Below, in pieces: positions 13,452 through 22,501 of a DNA stretch of 54,341 nucleotides. Position numbers and translations under genes: made by a program. How positions within the stretch are numbered: position 1 is the stretch's first letter; every line of letters starts with the position of its first letter. The stretch is from an uncultured Oscillospiraceae bacterium (GTDB lineage Bacteria > Bacillota > Clostridia > Oscillospirales > Ruminococcaceae): positions 1 to 54,341 of the forward strand of contig CAJTMU010000011.1 of NCBI GenBank assembly GCA_910577365.1, read 5' to 3'. The notes under the pieces were generated by a model, which saw only the letters and a list, made by a program, of their open reading frames with translations, was not told where the DNA came from and did no database searches.

Positions 13452-16439
13452 ATGACAAACATCATGAAAAAAGTCACGGCGGCTGTTGTTAGCGCGGCAG
13501 AGGTTCTGACCGTCTGCACGTTCTCAACGGGTTTTTCAGCTGCTGCAGCGGCAGCATCAATAAGCCCTGACACAATTGCCGTGGGTGAAAATCACAGTCT
13601 TGTTATCAAGAGCGACAAGACGCTCTGGGCGGCGGGAGACAACTCCTACGGTCAGCTCGGAGTAAATACCTATGAGGATTCCAGCGGTCTGAAGGTTATG
13701 AGCAACATTGTTTACGCTGAGGCGAATGATAACGTAAGCTTCGCTATTGATGCGAACGGTACGCTGTACGGCTGGGGCGACAACTCCGAGGGACAGGTAT
13801 CCGCGTCGCAGTCAAGGTATATTATAGATTCGCCGCTGAAGCTTATGGAAAATGTTGTTGCGGTAAGCGCGGGTGATACGCACACGCTGGCGCTTAAAGC
13901 GGACGGAACCGTTTACGGCTGGGGCAGCAACAGCAACGGGGAGCTTGGCAGATCTTCGGGATACGGCGGTAACTCCGCCGAGGTCATTATGACAAATGTT
14001 GTCGATATAGCGGCTGGCGACGGCTTCTCGCTTTTCGTTACAAAGAACGGTGAGCTGTATGCCTGCGGAAACAATGACAACGGTCAGCTTGGAAACGGTA
14101 CATATCGTTCTGTGTCCACTCCTGTGGTTTCTGTTTCAAGCGGAGTAAGCAGAGTTGACGCTGGCAGCAGCCACACCGTTATACTTAAAACCGATGGTAC
14201 GGTATGGACCGCTGGTCTTAATGATTGCGGTCAGCTTGGCAACGGCAATGAAAATACAAATAACTCATTTGTTTCCGCCAAGCTTTCAAATGCTGTTGAG
14301 GTATTCGCGGGAGCAAGCTCCTCCGGCGCGCTTAACAGCTCGGGAAATATCTACACATGGGGTGATAACAGCAGCGGTCAGCTTCAGAACAGCCGCGATA
14401 CTAATCTCAATTCCCCCGCGTCGGTAGCTTCGGGAGCGGCATCTGTTGCGTTTGGCGAGCATCATTCGCTTTTGCTTAAGAGCAACGGTACGGTTGCGTC
14501 GGCTGGAACAGGCGCTTACGGTGAACTGTTCTCCGAGCCTGTGGTATCGGCTTCCACCCCTTCCCGTGTTATGAAAAATATCATAAGCTATTCTGCCGGT
14601 GCGGATCACGCGGCTGCAGTCGATGATGACGGCAGACTTTATACATGGGGCAACAATGACCGCGGTCAGCTTGGTCTTGGGGATACCTCTCCGCGCAGCA
14701 AGCCTACGCAGGTAAGATTCAGTGATTATGCTGTTCAGGTATGGTGCGGGAACAAGGTAACTTTTGTTCTGACGGACAATAACGATGTATACGCTTTTGG
14801 TGATAATGCCGGAAATATGCTGGGCATTGACTCAAGAAAATCTACTATAAACAAGCCCGAGTGGGTTGAAGATATTTCTGGATACAGCGACATTCAGATA
14901 TATCCATCTGACGGTTATTGCTTGGCGCTTTTAGGCGGCGATATATATGGTTGGGGAAAAAATTCGTCCTCTAAGATGTTGGATCTTCCCAGAACTGTAA
15001 GTTCCCCCACACAGATCGACGGCGCTCCGTTCGGAGTATCAAAGCTGGCGGTGGGTAACAACCATGTTCTTGCGCTTGACAACGGCGGAACGGTATGGGT
15101 ATGGGGCGCCAACGGTTCTGGTCAGCTTGGAGTTGATATAAGCACAACAATATCTGAACCAGAGCAGCTTTCAATAGTCAACAGAAAAGGTGAGACTATC
15201 GCAGATAGCTTCAGTGATATAGCCGCGTCGGAAAATCATTCAATGGCGCTGGATGTCGATGGTAAATTGTGGGTATTTGGTACAAATGGAAACGGTCAGC
15301 TTGGTACTGACGGCGGCAGAATCAAAACGCCGGAATCTACAGCAACAAGGGTTGAATATATATTTGCCGGTAAGACTGCCTGTGCGATAATTTCGGGCGG
15401 TGAGCTTATGCTCAGCGGCGATAATAAGGGCGGCGCTCTTGGTGATGGTACAACCAAGAACAGAGCGGAGTTTACAAAAGTAACTGGCAAAGACACTGAT
15501 TTCGCAAGCATTGGCAACGGCTTCGGTGGATATATCAACTATGATATGGAGCTGTGGTGCTGGGGCAATAACAGCTATGGACAGGTGGGCTCGGGCGTAA
15601 GCTCCGCAAGTACTGCTCCCAAGTCGGTCGTTTCCAACGCTCTTATACTGTCTGTAAAGCAGCCCGAGGGCATTTCGCTCAATAAAACCGAGATTACTGT
15701 AAAGCCCAACGGCACAGCACAGCTTACCGCGACCATCACTCCTTCCGATGCCGCTTCTACTATGATAAACTGGAGCAGTTCAAACACCGCTGTTGCTACT
15801 GTCAGCGCGACAGGCTCGGTAAAGGGTATAGCGAAGGGCACGGCTACTATTACTGCTAAAACAATAAACGGCTTAACTGCGACCTGCAAAGTTACGGTAT
15901 CTACTCCTGTAAGCAGCTTTTCCGTAACTCCCTCTAAAACAAAAACGCTTAATATTGGTCAGAGCTTCACTTTCAAATCCAAGATTTATCCCACAAACGC
16001 CGACGACAAGACACTGCTGTTTGAGTCTTCAGATTCTGACGTTGCAGAAGTAAACGCAAACGGCAAGGTAACCGCGGTTTCCGCTGGCAGTGCGGTAATT
16101 ACTGTAACCGCTAAGTCCAACCCCGCAAAGGTCAAGAAAGTAACAGTGAATGTTCGCCCTGCTAAGGTTACTATAACATATCGCAAGTCTACCTCTGACG
16201 GAGTTATCCTCAAATGGAATGACGCGGAGGGCGCAGATGGCTACGAGGTATATCGCAAGCTGTATGGAAGCAGCAGCAAGAGCAAGCGAATTGCAACCGT
16301 TGACGATGACACCGAGTACACGGACGAGACTGCAAAGAAAGGCAAAAAATATGTTTACAGCGTTAAGTCTTACACTCTTGTAAACGGAAAGAAAATCTAT
16401 TCAACTGTTTCCAAGCAGTATGCTATTACGGCGAAATAA
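13452..16439 (+). CDS. Secreted RCC1-repeat protein with Ig-like and FnIII-like domains
   Basis: The 995-residue protein starts with a signal peptide (basic start, hydrophobic core, alanine-rich end near residue 37). Residues 40-740 contain about a dozen RCC1/BLIP-II-type blades recognised by repeats such as GWGDNSEGQ, CGNNDNGQLGNG and TWGNNDRGQLGLG, enough for two seven-blade propellers. Two bacterial Ig-like (BIG2) domains follow (ISLNKTEITVKPNGTAQLTA near 745; a second near 825), then a fibronectin III-like end (DGYEVYRKLYG). No LPXTG motif or membrane anchor is seen, so it is free or held non-covalently outside the cell. It probably binds ligands or glycans. Start: GGGAGG precedes the ATG at 13452. 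Confidence 0.92.
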   Translation: MTNIMKKVTAAVVSAAEVLTVCTFSTGFSAAAAAASISPDTIAVGENHSLVIKSDKTLWAAGDNSYGQLGVNTYEDSSGLKVMSNIVYAEANDNVSFAIDANGTLYGWGDNSEGQVSASQSRYIIDSPLKLMENVVAVSAGDTHTLALKADGTVYGWGSNSNGELGRSSGYGGNSAEVIMTNVVDIAAGDGFSLFVTKNGELYACGNNDNGQLGNGTYRSVSTPVVSVSSGVSRVDAGSSHTVILKTDGTVWTAGLNDCGQLGNGNENTNNSFVSAKLSNAVEVFAGASSSGALNSSGNIYTWGDNSSGQLQNSRDTNLNSPASVASGAASVAFGEHHSLLLKSNGTVASAGTGAYGELFSEPVVSASTPSRVMKNIISYSAGADHAAAVDDDGRLYTWGNNDRGQLGLGDTSPRSKPTQVRFSDYAVQVWCGNKVTFVLTDNNDVYAFGDNAGNMLGIDSRKSTINKPEWVEDISGYSDIQIYPSDGYCLALLGGDIYGWGKNSSSKMLDLPRTVSSPTQIDGAPFGVSKLAVGNNHVLALDNGGTVWVWGANGSGQLGVDISTTISEPEQLSIVNRKGETIADSFSDIAASENHSMALDVDGKLWVFGTNGNGQLGTDGGRIKTPESTATRVEYIFAGKTACAIISGGELMLSGDNKGGALGDGTTKNRAEFTKVTGKDTDFASIGNGFGGYINYDMELWCWGNNSYGQVGSGVSSASTAPKSVVSNALILSVKQPEGISLNKTEITVKPNGTAQLTATITPSDAASTMINWSSSNTAVATVSATGSVKGIAKGTATITAKTINGLTATCKVTVSTPVSSFSVTPSKTKTLNIGQSFTFKSKIYPTNADDKTLLFESSDSDVAEVNANGKVTAVSAGSAVITVTAKSNPAKVKKVTVNVRPAKVTITYRKSTSDGVILKWNDAEGADGYEVYRKLYGSSSKSKRIATVDDDTEYTDETAKKGKKYVYSVKSYTLVNGKKIYSTVSKQYAITAK

Positions 16440-16481
16440 AATCTTGATGTAAGCGTTATTTGCCAAACAGCAAATAATATT

Positions 16482-16510
16482 AAACGGCTGTCCATTATGG
16501 GCAGCCGTTT
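16482..16510 (+). terminator. Terminator-like hairpin after the RCC1 gene
   Basis: AAACGGCTG (16482-16490) pairs with CAGCCGTTT (16502-16510), with an inner CC/GG pair. The U-run is weak. Confidence 0.6.
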
Positions 16511-16539
16511 CAGTCTATGTTAAGGTTGACATAAGGGGA

Positions 16540-16701
16540 TTTTTTAAAAAATTTCAAAATTTCCGCAGACACGCTCCGTTCGCTTCACTCATTATGCGCG
16601 ATTGCGGAAACCGGTCAGAATTTGCGAAGCAAATTCTAACACTTTTTGAAATTTCATGCGACAACGTTGCGTAACTTATTGGCTTTTTCTACAAGCCGAA
16701 A
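16540..16701 (+). repeat. Variant intergenic repeat with palindromes
   Basis: The ends match the family (AAATTTCAAAATTTCCGC at the left; GAAATTTCATGCGACAACGT, then TTGCG and TTTTTCTACAAGCC at the right). The centre differs: it holds AGAATTTGCGAAGCAAATTCT-like dyads (near 16617-16637). With the hairpin before it and the promoter after it, this explains the whole spacer. Confidence 0.55.
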
Positions 16702-16792
16702 CGGCAGTGCATTTTCGTCATAGATAATATTATTTGTATGCTTGCTGTAAAATATCCGCCAAAATTTTTTATCATCTCCGCACTCACATCTA

Positions 16793-16822
16793 TTGACAAT
16801 GAGAGAGGTTTTGTGGTACAAT
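16793..16822 (+). promoter_or_regulatory. Promoter of the vWA-PP2C unit
   Basis: TTGACA (16793-16798) and TACAAT (16817-16822) are 18 bp apart, 40 bp before the start codon. Confidence 0.8.
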
Positions 16823-16862
16823 AATAATGTATAATATTACATAGAAATATAGGAGGTACAAA

Positions 16863-17600
16863 ATGTCTGATTTATCTATAAATCCTTTTGACGACGCTGA
16901 AGAGATTGCCAAAAAATCAATGGTGTTGTTTTTCCTCATTGACTGCTCCGGAAGTATGGGCGGCAGCAAAATAGGTACTGTAAATGCGGTTATGGAGGAA
17001 CTTATTCCTGAAATACGAGGCATAGGCGGCGCTGACGCGGATATCAAGCTGGCTGTGCTGAAGTTTTCGGGCGGCAGCGAATGGATGTACAGCGAGCCTG
17101 TTTCCATTGACAGCTTTGAGTGGGACCCTATCGACGCGGAAAATGTTACGGATCTTGGCAGCGCTTTCAGCGAGCTGTCCGCCAAACTGTCCAGAAACGA
17201 GTTCATGAAATCCCCGTCCCTTTCCTTTGCTCCTGTCATGATATTGATGTCCGACGGTTATCCGACGGATAATTTTGAAAAGGGGCTTGCCGAGCTTCAG
17301 AAAAATCGCTGGTACAGCGCGGGCATAAAGGCAGCTGTCGCTATCGGAGAGGACGCGGATCTTGATATTCTCGCACGTTTTACGGGCAATCCCGACAGTG
17401 TTGTTACCGCTCATAACGGAGAGGCTCTTGCAAAGCTGATAAAATTTGTTGCTGTAACATCTTCCCAGATAGGAAGCCGCAGTATGCGCCTTGCGGAAAC
17501 CGAGGAAGATTTCAAGAGCAAGCAGGAGTCTGCGGCGGAGCAGATACGTGAGTTTGCGGAAAGCGATGAAATAAGCGCCGATATTGAGGCGGGCTGGTAA
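16863..17600 (+). CDS. TerY-like von Willebrand factor A protein
   Basis: The 245-residue protein is a single vWA domain with an intact metal-dependent adhesion site: DCSGSMGG (D27, S29, S31), a threonine in NVTDLGSAF, and an aspartate in LMSDGYPTDNF. The order and size resemble TerY, the vWA member of the TerY-phosphatase-kinase triad. A helical, acidic tail follows residue 200. It is cytoplasmic, with no signal or membrane segment. AGGAGG precedes the ATG. Its stop overlaps the start of the PP2C gene by one base (TAATG), so the two are translationally coupled. It is a paralogue of the vWA at 52445, but no kinase lies here. Confidence 0.88.
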   Translation: MSDLSINPFDDAEEIAKKSMVLFFLIDCSGSMGGSKIGTVNAVMEELIPEIRGIGGADADIKLAVLKFSGGSEWMYSEPVSIDSFEWDPIDAENVTDLGSAFSELSAKLSRNEFMKSPSLSFAPVMILMSDGYPTDNFEKGLAELQKNRWYSAGIKAAVAIGEDADLDILARFTGNPDSVVTAHNGEALAKLIKFVAVTSSQIGSRSMRLAETEEDFKSKQESAAEQIREFAESDEISADIEAGW

Positions 17601-18391
17601 TGTCCTTTAAGGGGTATTCTCTCTCCGTAAAAGGCGCTTCTCATGAGGACGCGGGAGAAGTATGTCAGGACAGCACAAGGTTTTATATAACGCATGGGCT
17701 GGCTGTTGCGGCGGTTTCGGACGGACACGGCAGCGAGAAGCATTTTCGCAGCGCAGCGGGCAGCGAGATGGCGACCCGCGTCGCGATACGCTCTTTATGT
17801 GATTTTTATGAGCGCAATGAGGGGCTAAGGGAGCTTTTCCGTGAAAATCCCGATAATGCCGCGAGAAGGATCGCCGCGAATATAATTTGCGGCTGGAACG
17901 GCGAGATTGCTGCGCATATGCGCTTTTCCCCGCTGAATGAGCGGGAAAGTGCCATATGCGAAAAATACGGCGGTATAGCCGGCGAGATAATGTACGGTGC
18001 GACGCTGATAGTCGCGGCGGCGGCGGAAAATTTCTGCTTCGGGCTTCAGATTGGCGACGGCAGCTTTATTGCACTGGACAGGGGAGAGATGGTTTTTCCA
18101 ATGCCTGATGACTCTAAGCTGATGGCAAATCTGACAACTTCGCTGTGCGACAGCGACGCAATAGGCAGCTTTCGCTATTTCTTCCGTGAGGGAGGATTTT
18201 CGGGGGTAATGCTGTCCAGCGACGGATTGATAAATTCTTTCAGAAGTGAGCGGGATTTTCTCAGCTTTGGCAGGCGTGTTATCGACGCGGTAGCCGAAAA
18301 CGAAACCGCGCATCTTCCGGAGCATCTTATAGCTCGTTCACGCAACGGAAGCAAAGACGATATTTCAATAGCGGCGATAGTGTCGCAATAG
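17600..18391 (+). CDS. PP2C-type serine/threonine phosphatase
   Basis: This 263-residue protein shows the PP2C metal-site motifs: CQDS near residue 23, VSDGHGS at 39-45, MYGATLIVAA near 135, GLQIGDGS near 150, LSSDGLINSF near 208, and SKDDISIAA near the end. These phosphatases use two Mn or Mg ions to remove phosphate from Ser/Thr. It is a compact catalytic domain without the long N-terminal tail of the paralogue at 50702. It is coupled to the upstream vWA gene. The matching kinase is not adjacent; the one at 49195 is the only protein kinase in the window. Confidence 0.88.
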   Translation: MSFKGYSLSVKGASHEDAGEVCQDSTRFYITHGLAVAAVSDGHGSEKHFRSAAGSEMATRVAIRSLCDFYERNEGLRELFRENPDNAARRIAANIICGWNGEIAAHMRFSPLNERESAICEKYGGIAGEIMYGATLIVAAAAENFCFGLQIGDGSFIALDRGEMVFPMPDDSKLMANLTTSLCDSDAIGSFRYFFREGGFSGVMLSSDGLINSFRSERDFLSFGRRVIDAVAENETAHLPEHLIARSRNGSKDDISIAAIVSQ

Positions 18392-18462
18392 CGATGCTTT
18401 CACCTGATTGATTAACGCCAAGATTTAAAAGGAGAAATGCTCCAAGGAGCATTATTGCGATT

Positions 18463-19251
18463 ATGGATAATTTTACCGAGGCAAACAACACTGATGCAAA
18501 AGTGGAAAACATTAGGCTGAAGGAGCTTTTCGCAAAGAGGAACCAATGTGCAGACAAAGATAAACTTTCTGCGATAATGAATGAGATAGCAGAGGAAATT
18601 GTTATGAATGCCCGTTTTCTGTCGCTTGTGCGTACGGAAAAGACCGGTGACACGACACGCATTTCTTTTGCGCTGCTGAATGATGCGAATGATCGCAGGT
18701 TCTATCCCATTTTTACCAATGCCGAAGAGCTTATGAAATGGCAGCTGGCTCGGGAGGAAAGCTCAAGCACAATGGCGCTGGCTTTTGATAACTATGCGCA
18801 GATGATAGTTGAAAAGAATGCCGCGGACGGAATTGCAGTCAATCCATTCGGCGATAATCTTTTAATAGAAAAAGATACCGTTAGCCGTTGGTGGGAAAAA
18901 AAGCAGATTATTAAAAAAGGTTTTACACAGCGAATTATGCAGGATGGCGCTCAGGCGGTGTTTTCAACACCATCGCCGTTCCCCATGGACCTTTCGGAGG
19001 CTCTTTGCGACGCCGCAAAGCATCACGGAGAGATAAGGCGGCTTTGGCTGAGACAGATGGAGCAGGACGGAAAAACTGGTTTTCTTGCTGTTATAGACGG
19101 AGATAATATTAAAAGCAGCATTATTAACGAGCTTGGTACGGCGGCAAGACCATCGCTCAAAAAATACGAGCGTGAACTGAACATTGTTTTTTTGGGCAGC
19201 GAGTTGGGCAGAAAAGCCGCGGAGAATGTTATTCCGGTTTACACGGCATAA
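18463..19251 (+). CDS. SseB-like protein
   Basis: The 262-residue protein has the layout of SseB family proteins: an N-terminal alpha/beta domain (SFALLNDANDRRFYPIFTNA followed by EELMKWQ, with NPFGDNLLIEKD) and a C-terminal domain with LRQMEQDGKTGFLAVIDGD. SseB was named for serine sensitivity in E. coli; its molecular role is not established, and it is often found with Ter and type VII secretion genes. A hairpin AATGCTCC/GGAGCATT (18436-18453) overlaps the ribosome-binding region, so translation may be controlled. It follows the PP2C gene by 71 bases, probably in the same transcript. Confidence 0.78.
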   Translation: MDNFTEANNTDAKVENIRLKELFAKRNQCADKDKLSAIMNEIAEEIVMNARFLSLVRTEKTGDTTRISFALLNDANDRRFYPIFTNAEELMKWQLAREESSSTMALAFDNYAQMIVEKNAADGIAVNPFGDNLLIEKDTVSRWWEKKQIIKKGFTQRIMQDGAQAVFSTPSPFPMDLSEALCDAAKHHGEIRRLWLRQMEQDGKTGFLAVIDGDNIKSSIINELGTAARPSLKKYERELNIVFLGSELGRKAAENVIPVYTA

Positions 19252-19392
19252 AATCGACACTTTTTTATATTTCGCCGCGAAACGGCAATTAAATATTGTC
19301 TTTTGTAATCCTTTACCCATAAATCGCGGCAAAATGCATAATTACGACGTTAAAATCTGTATTTTTTTCTATTCGTGTTTTTGTGTTTTCCA

Positions 19393-19421
19393 TTGACTTT
19401 TTTTATTAAATGAATTATAAT
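19393..19421 (+). promoter_or_regulatory. Promoter of the receiver-domain gene
   Basis: TTGACT (19393-19398) and TATAAT (19416-19421) are 17 bp apart. The leader of about 100 bases ends in a hairpin, CGGAG-TTATTTTT-CTCCG (19492-19509), just before the ribosome-binding site. Confidence 0.82.
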
Positions 19422-19530
19422 TAAAGAGTGGAACATTTAAAGTATGGCAGATTCTGTTATACCGGCAGGCGGAGATACCGTCTATATTTCGGAGTTATTT
19501 TTCTCCGAAAACACAAAAAGGGAGAAAAAT

Positions 19531-19971
19531 ATGTCAGAAAGAAATACCCTGTTGATTGTTGACGATTTCGAGTTTAACCGTCTTATGCTTAGCGATACTT
19601 TCAGTGACTGTGCGGTTGTTGAGGCGGAGAACGGCGAAAAGGCAATCGAGGAGTTCGAGCGGTATAAGGATAAATTGTGCGCGGTGCTGCTGGATATCAT
19701 GATGCCTGTGATGGACGGCTTTGGTGTGCTGGAATATCTTGTGGAGCATAACTATATTGATGATATTCCGGTTTTTATAATAAGCGCTGACACATCGGAC
19801 AAGTCTCTTTCCAGAGCTTATGATCTCGGAGCGGCGGACGTTATTGCAAAGCCGTTTAATATCCGTTTTGTGCGCAGAAGGATAAATAATATAATTGAGT
19901 TGTATGATCAAAGGCGGCAGCTGAAAAAAATTGTGAATGAGCAGAATAAAATAATCGAAAACCGAAATTAA
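19531..19971 (+). CDS. Stand-alone response regulator receiver
   Basis: The 146-residue protein is a single CheY-type receiver: acidic pair in LLIVDDFEF, phosphorylated aspartate in CAVLLDIMMPVMDGF (about residue 54), the switch serine in VFIISAD, and the lysine in VIAKPF. A 30-residue coiled coil (YDQRRQLKKIVNEQNKII) ends the protein where an output domain would normally begin. It may bind a partner by the coil or be a shortened HD-GYP or GGDEF regulator. No histidine kinase lies in the window. The ATG at 19531 follows GGGAGA; an upstream in-frame start lies in the leader hairpin. Confidence 0.9.
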   Translation: MSERNTLLIVDDFEFNRLMLSDTFSDCAVVEAENGEKAIEEFERYKDKLCAVLLDIMMPVMDGFGVLEYLVEHNYIDDIPVFIISADTSDKSLSRAYDLGAADVIAKPFNIRFVRRRINNIIELYDQRRQLKKIVNEQNKIIENRN

Positions 19972-19978
19972 GATAACA

Positions 19979-20004
19979 AGCGGCACTTCATTGTAAGTGC
20001 CGCT
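19979..20004 (+). terminator. Hairpin after the receiver gene
   Basis: AGCGGCACTT (19979-19988) and AAGTGCCGCT (19995-20004) form a perfect 10-bp stem with a 6-base loop. The following TCAGTTTG begins repeat copy C. Confidence 0.65.
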
Positions 20005-20007
20005 TCA

Positions 20008-20160
20008 GTTTGTAGAAAAAGTTATTGCAACGTAATGTTGACGCAGGAAATTTTTTGCGAGAACCTGAATGCACAACACGCAGCATAGCGAAGTGTTGTA
20101 CATTCAGGCGGGTCGCAGAAAATTTCAAATTTAAATAATTCAGCTTAGATCAACACTTTA
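20008..20160 (-). repeat. Intergenic palindromic repeat, copy C
   Basis: A nearly complete copy in reverse orientation: CTTGTAGAAAAAGTT-type left end, GCAGGAAATTTTTTGCGAGA, the palindrome CCTGAATGCACAACACGC facing GTGTTGTACATTCAGGCG, then TTTCAAATTTAAATAATTCA and CTTAGAT. It is close to copies A and F. Confidence 0.8.
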
Positions 20161-20690
20161 TATACAGTCTGAGCAAGTGCCGCTCGGTTTTTGAAAAAAA
20201 CTTTGTTTATGCAAATTGTATTTTTGCATTATAGATGGTGTTTGCAAACCACAAAAAGGACCAATCTGCGATAATAAAGTAAAATTCGCAGGAACACTTT
20301 GTGTATTCCAAGGCATTTTGACTAATCAGCGGAAATTTTGCCGCAAATATGCAAACCCATCCTTTCATGTTAAAAAATGTTTTTATGATGTGTCGGCATT
20401 AAACAAAATATTTAAGAAGAATTTTCCGCACCTTGTGAACAACTTGCGTTTGTTTTGGCACACTGTGAATGCCTCATGAGTTTTCTGAAAAATAATGTGC
20501 GGGAGGTCGGGTTATATTTGCTTTAAATGTGTTTTTCTCAATTTTTGCTCCATTTTCGGATATGAGTCTCAATTTTAAGGTAACTTTATATTGTCTGACT
20601 TATGTTATTTTAACTATTTGTTGTATGTATGCGCATTCGGCGTATCAAAACCGTAAAAGGCAAAAATATTTTTGCAAGAATTAAAAAAAT
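20161..20690. other. AT-rich spacer without a recognised gene
   Basis: I see no ORF with a ribosome-binding site, no terminator and no repeat copy here. An 87-codon frame (20216-20479) has no family signal. It may be a decayed gene or a long regulatory region. Confidence 0.5.
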
Positions 20691-20693
20691 CGC

Positions 20694-20722
20694 TTGCAAA
20701 AAACAAAGTAATGTGATATAAT
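20694..20722 (+). promoter_or_regulatory. Promoter of the aminotransferase gene
   Basis: TTGCAA (20694-20699) and TATAAT (20717-20722) are 17 bp apart, about 80 bp before the start codon. Confidence 0.8.
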
Positions 20723-20803
20723 ATATCGGAAAGAAAAAGAACCGAATAAAAGCGGCAAAAAAGTAAGAATGCCGCATTTTGGGAAAAGAAAGGGTAGAAT
20801 GCG

Positions 20804-22090
20804 ATGCGTTACACAGAAATGAATAAAGAGCAGCTCGCTGCGGAAAAAGAGCGGCTGGAGCAGCAGTTCAACGAGTATAAGGCAAAGGGTCTGAAGCTGG
20901 ATATGTCCCGCGGAAAGCCTTCCCCCGACCAGCTTGATCTGTCCATGGAAATTATGGATCATTATGGGAACGAATACGTTTCAGAGAACGGTACCGACTG
21001 CCGCAACTATGGGCTTCTTGACGGTATCCCTGAGGCAAAAGCAATTTTTTCGGAAATGCTTGAGGTTGCCCCCGAGCAGGTCATTGTCGGCGGCAATTCC
21101 AGCCTTCAGCTGATGTACGATTTTGTTATAAAAGCATTGCAGCTTGGTGTTCTGGGCAGCGATAAGCCTTGGTGTAAATATGACAAGGTTAAGTTCCTGT
21201 GCCCCGTTCCGGGTTATGACAGACACTTTGCCATCTGCGAATCGCTTGGTATAGAGATGATTAACATTGATTATAAGCCGGACGGTCCGGATATGGACGA
21301 GGTGGAGAGACTGGTAAGCTCCGATGAATCCATTAAGGGCATATGGTGCGTTCCCATGTATTCCAACCCTACGGGAATATCCTATTCCGATGAGACGGTT
21401 AGGCGCTTTGCGGCGCTGAAGCCTGCGGCAAAGGACTTCCGCATTCTTTGGGACAACGCCTACTGCGTACACCATCTTTCTTACGAGCAGGCTAAGCAGG
21501 ATAGGATACTTAATATAATTGATGAGTGCCAAAAGGCGGGGAACCCCGATATGGTTGTTGAGTTCGCATCCACTTCAAAAATATCCTTTCCGGGAAGCGG
21601 CGTGGCGGTCATTGTCGCAAGCAAGGCAAATATAGACTTCATCAAAAGTCAGCTTACCTATCAGACCATTGGTTACGATAAATTGAACCAGCTTCACCAT
21701 GTTCAGTATTTCAGGGATATGAACGGAATAACAGAGCATATGAAGCGTCACGCGGCGATAGTAAAGCCTAAGTTTGATGCGGTTCTTTCCGCTCTTGACA
21801 GGGAGATAACTCCACTTGGGGCAGGAAAATGGAACAGCCCGAAAGGCGGGTATTTTATCAGCTTTGACGCGCTTGACGGCTGCGCGAAGCGCATAGTGGG
21901 ACTTGCCAAGGAGGCGGGCGTGGTTATGACGGGTGCGGGTGCGACATATCCGTACGGCAGAGATCCTCGAGACAGCAACATAAGGATTGCTCCAACCTAC
22001 CCCACCGTTGACGAGCTGAAGCTTGCCATGGATATTTTCTGCGTTTGCGTGAAGCTGGCGAGTGTGGAAAAGCTTCTGGGCGAAAAATAA
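20804..22090 (+). CDS. Aspartate-type aminotransferase (PLP fold type I)
   Basis: The 428-residue protein fits the MocR-like aminotransferase family (Aminotran_MocR). It has the substrate-side MSRGKPSPDQLDL (35-46), the PLP-ring region MYSNPTGISYS (185-195), WDNAYCVHH with the pyridine-nitrogen aspartate (D217), the Schiff-base lysine in STSKISFPGSG (K259), and the carboxylate-binding arginine in SNIRIAPTYP. Members move the amino group between aspartate and 2-oxoglutarate, linking nitrogen to oxaloacetate. No DNA-binding domain is attached, so it is an enzyme and not a regulator. It stands alone with its own promoter and a terminator at 22106. Confidence 0.9.
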   Translation: MRYTEMNKEQLAAEKERLEQQFNEYKAKGLKLDMSRGKPSPDQLDLSMEIMDHYGNEYVSENGTDCRNYGLLDGIPEAKAIFSEMLEVAPEQVIVGGNSSLQLMYDFVIKALQLGVLGSDKPWCKYDKVKFLCPVPGYDRHFAICESLGIEMINIDYKPDGPDMDEVERLVSSDESIKGIWCVPMYSNPTGISYSDETVRRFAALKPAAKDFRILWDNAYCVHHLSYEQAKQDRILNIIDECQKAGNPDMVVEFASTSKISFPGSGVAVIVASKANIDFIKSQLTYQTIGYDKLNQLHHVQYFRDMNGITEHMKRHAAIVKPKFDAVLSALDREITPLGAGKWNSPKGGYFISFDALDGCAKRIVGLAKEAGVVMTGAGATYPYGRDPRDSNIRIAPTYPTVDELKLAMDIFCVCVKLASVEKLLGEK

Positions 22091-22105
22091 GTTTTTTAAA
22101 GTTAT

Positions 22106-22130
22106 ATCCCCCGACGCTATTTCGGGGGAT
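22106..22130 (+). terminator. Terminator of the aminotransferase gene
   Basis: ATCCCCCGA (22106-22114) pairs with TTCGGGGGAT (22121-22130), followed by TTCAGTTTT. The region from here to 22378 is AT-rich, with no gene or repeat that I can see. Confidence 0.75.
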
Positions 22131-22378
22131 TTCAGTTTTGTATATAAAGAATTACCAAAAGCTGATTATTTATAAATTGAATAATTTTTCAAATGATAAC
22201 CTCAATTTATACCTCATGCGCTGCGGAAATCGTACAGCATATTTCTGTCAAGGCAAATGAGCTTTTTTCTGAATTTGCATGCGGTGAAATTGCGTTTATA
22301 ACAAATCTTTTCCGCAAGCCGGGTTTTTCTAATATTATATTGGCGGATATATTTTGCTTTAAAACAAAGAAATTTTTA

Positions 22379-22407
22379 TAGACAATCAGGCAAAAGTATG
22401 GTATAAT
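22379..22407 (+). promoter_or_regulatory. Promoter of ruvX
   Basis: TAGACA (22379-22384) and TATAAT (22402-22407) are 17 bp apart. Confidence 0.75.
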
Positions 22408-22461
22408 TATCTAATAAGCAGCGCGTTTGCAATTAAACGTTTTGGAATGCGCCATGCGTAC

Positions 22462-22501
22462 TTGAAAGGAGCGCCGCGCATTTGAGCGCGCATAGCGGTT
22501 T
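22462..22501 (+). promoter_or_regulatory. ruvX leader hairpin between Shine-Dalgarno and start
   Basis: AAAGGAG lies about 35 bases before the ATG at 22502, too far for normal initiation. Between them CCG...CGG and GCGC...GCGC can pair and fold the gap. The fold may bring the ribosome site near the ATG, or the site may serve a lost upstream frame. Confidence 0.4.

Noticed and set aside
20216..20479. 87-codon frame in the spacer before the aminotransferase
   Set aside because: No ribosome site, odd composition and no domain.
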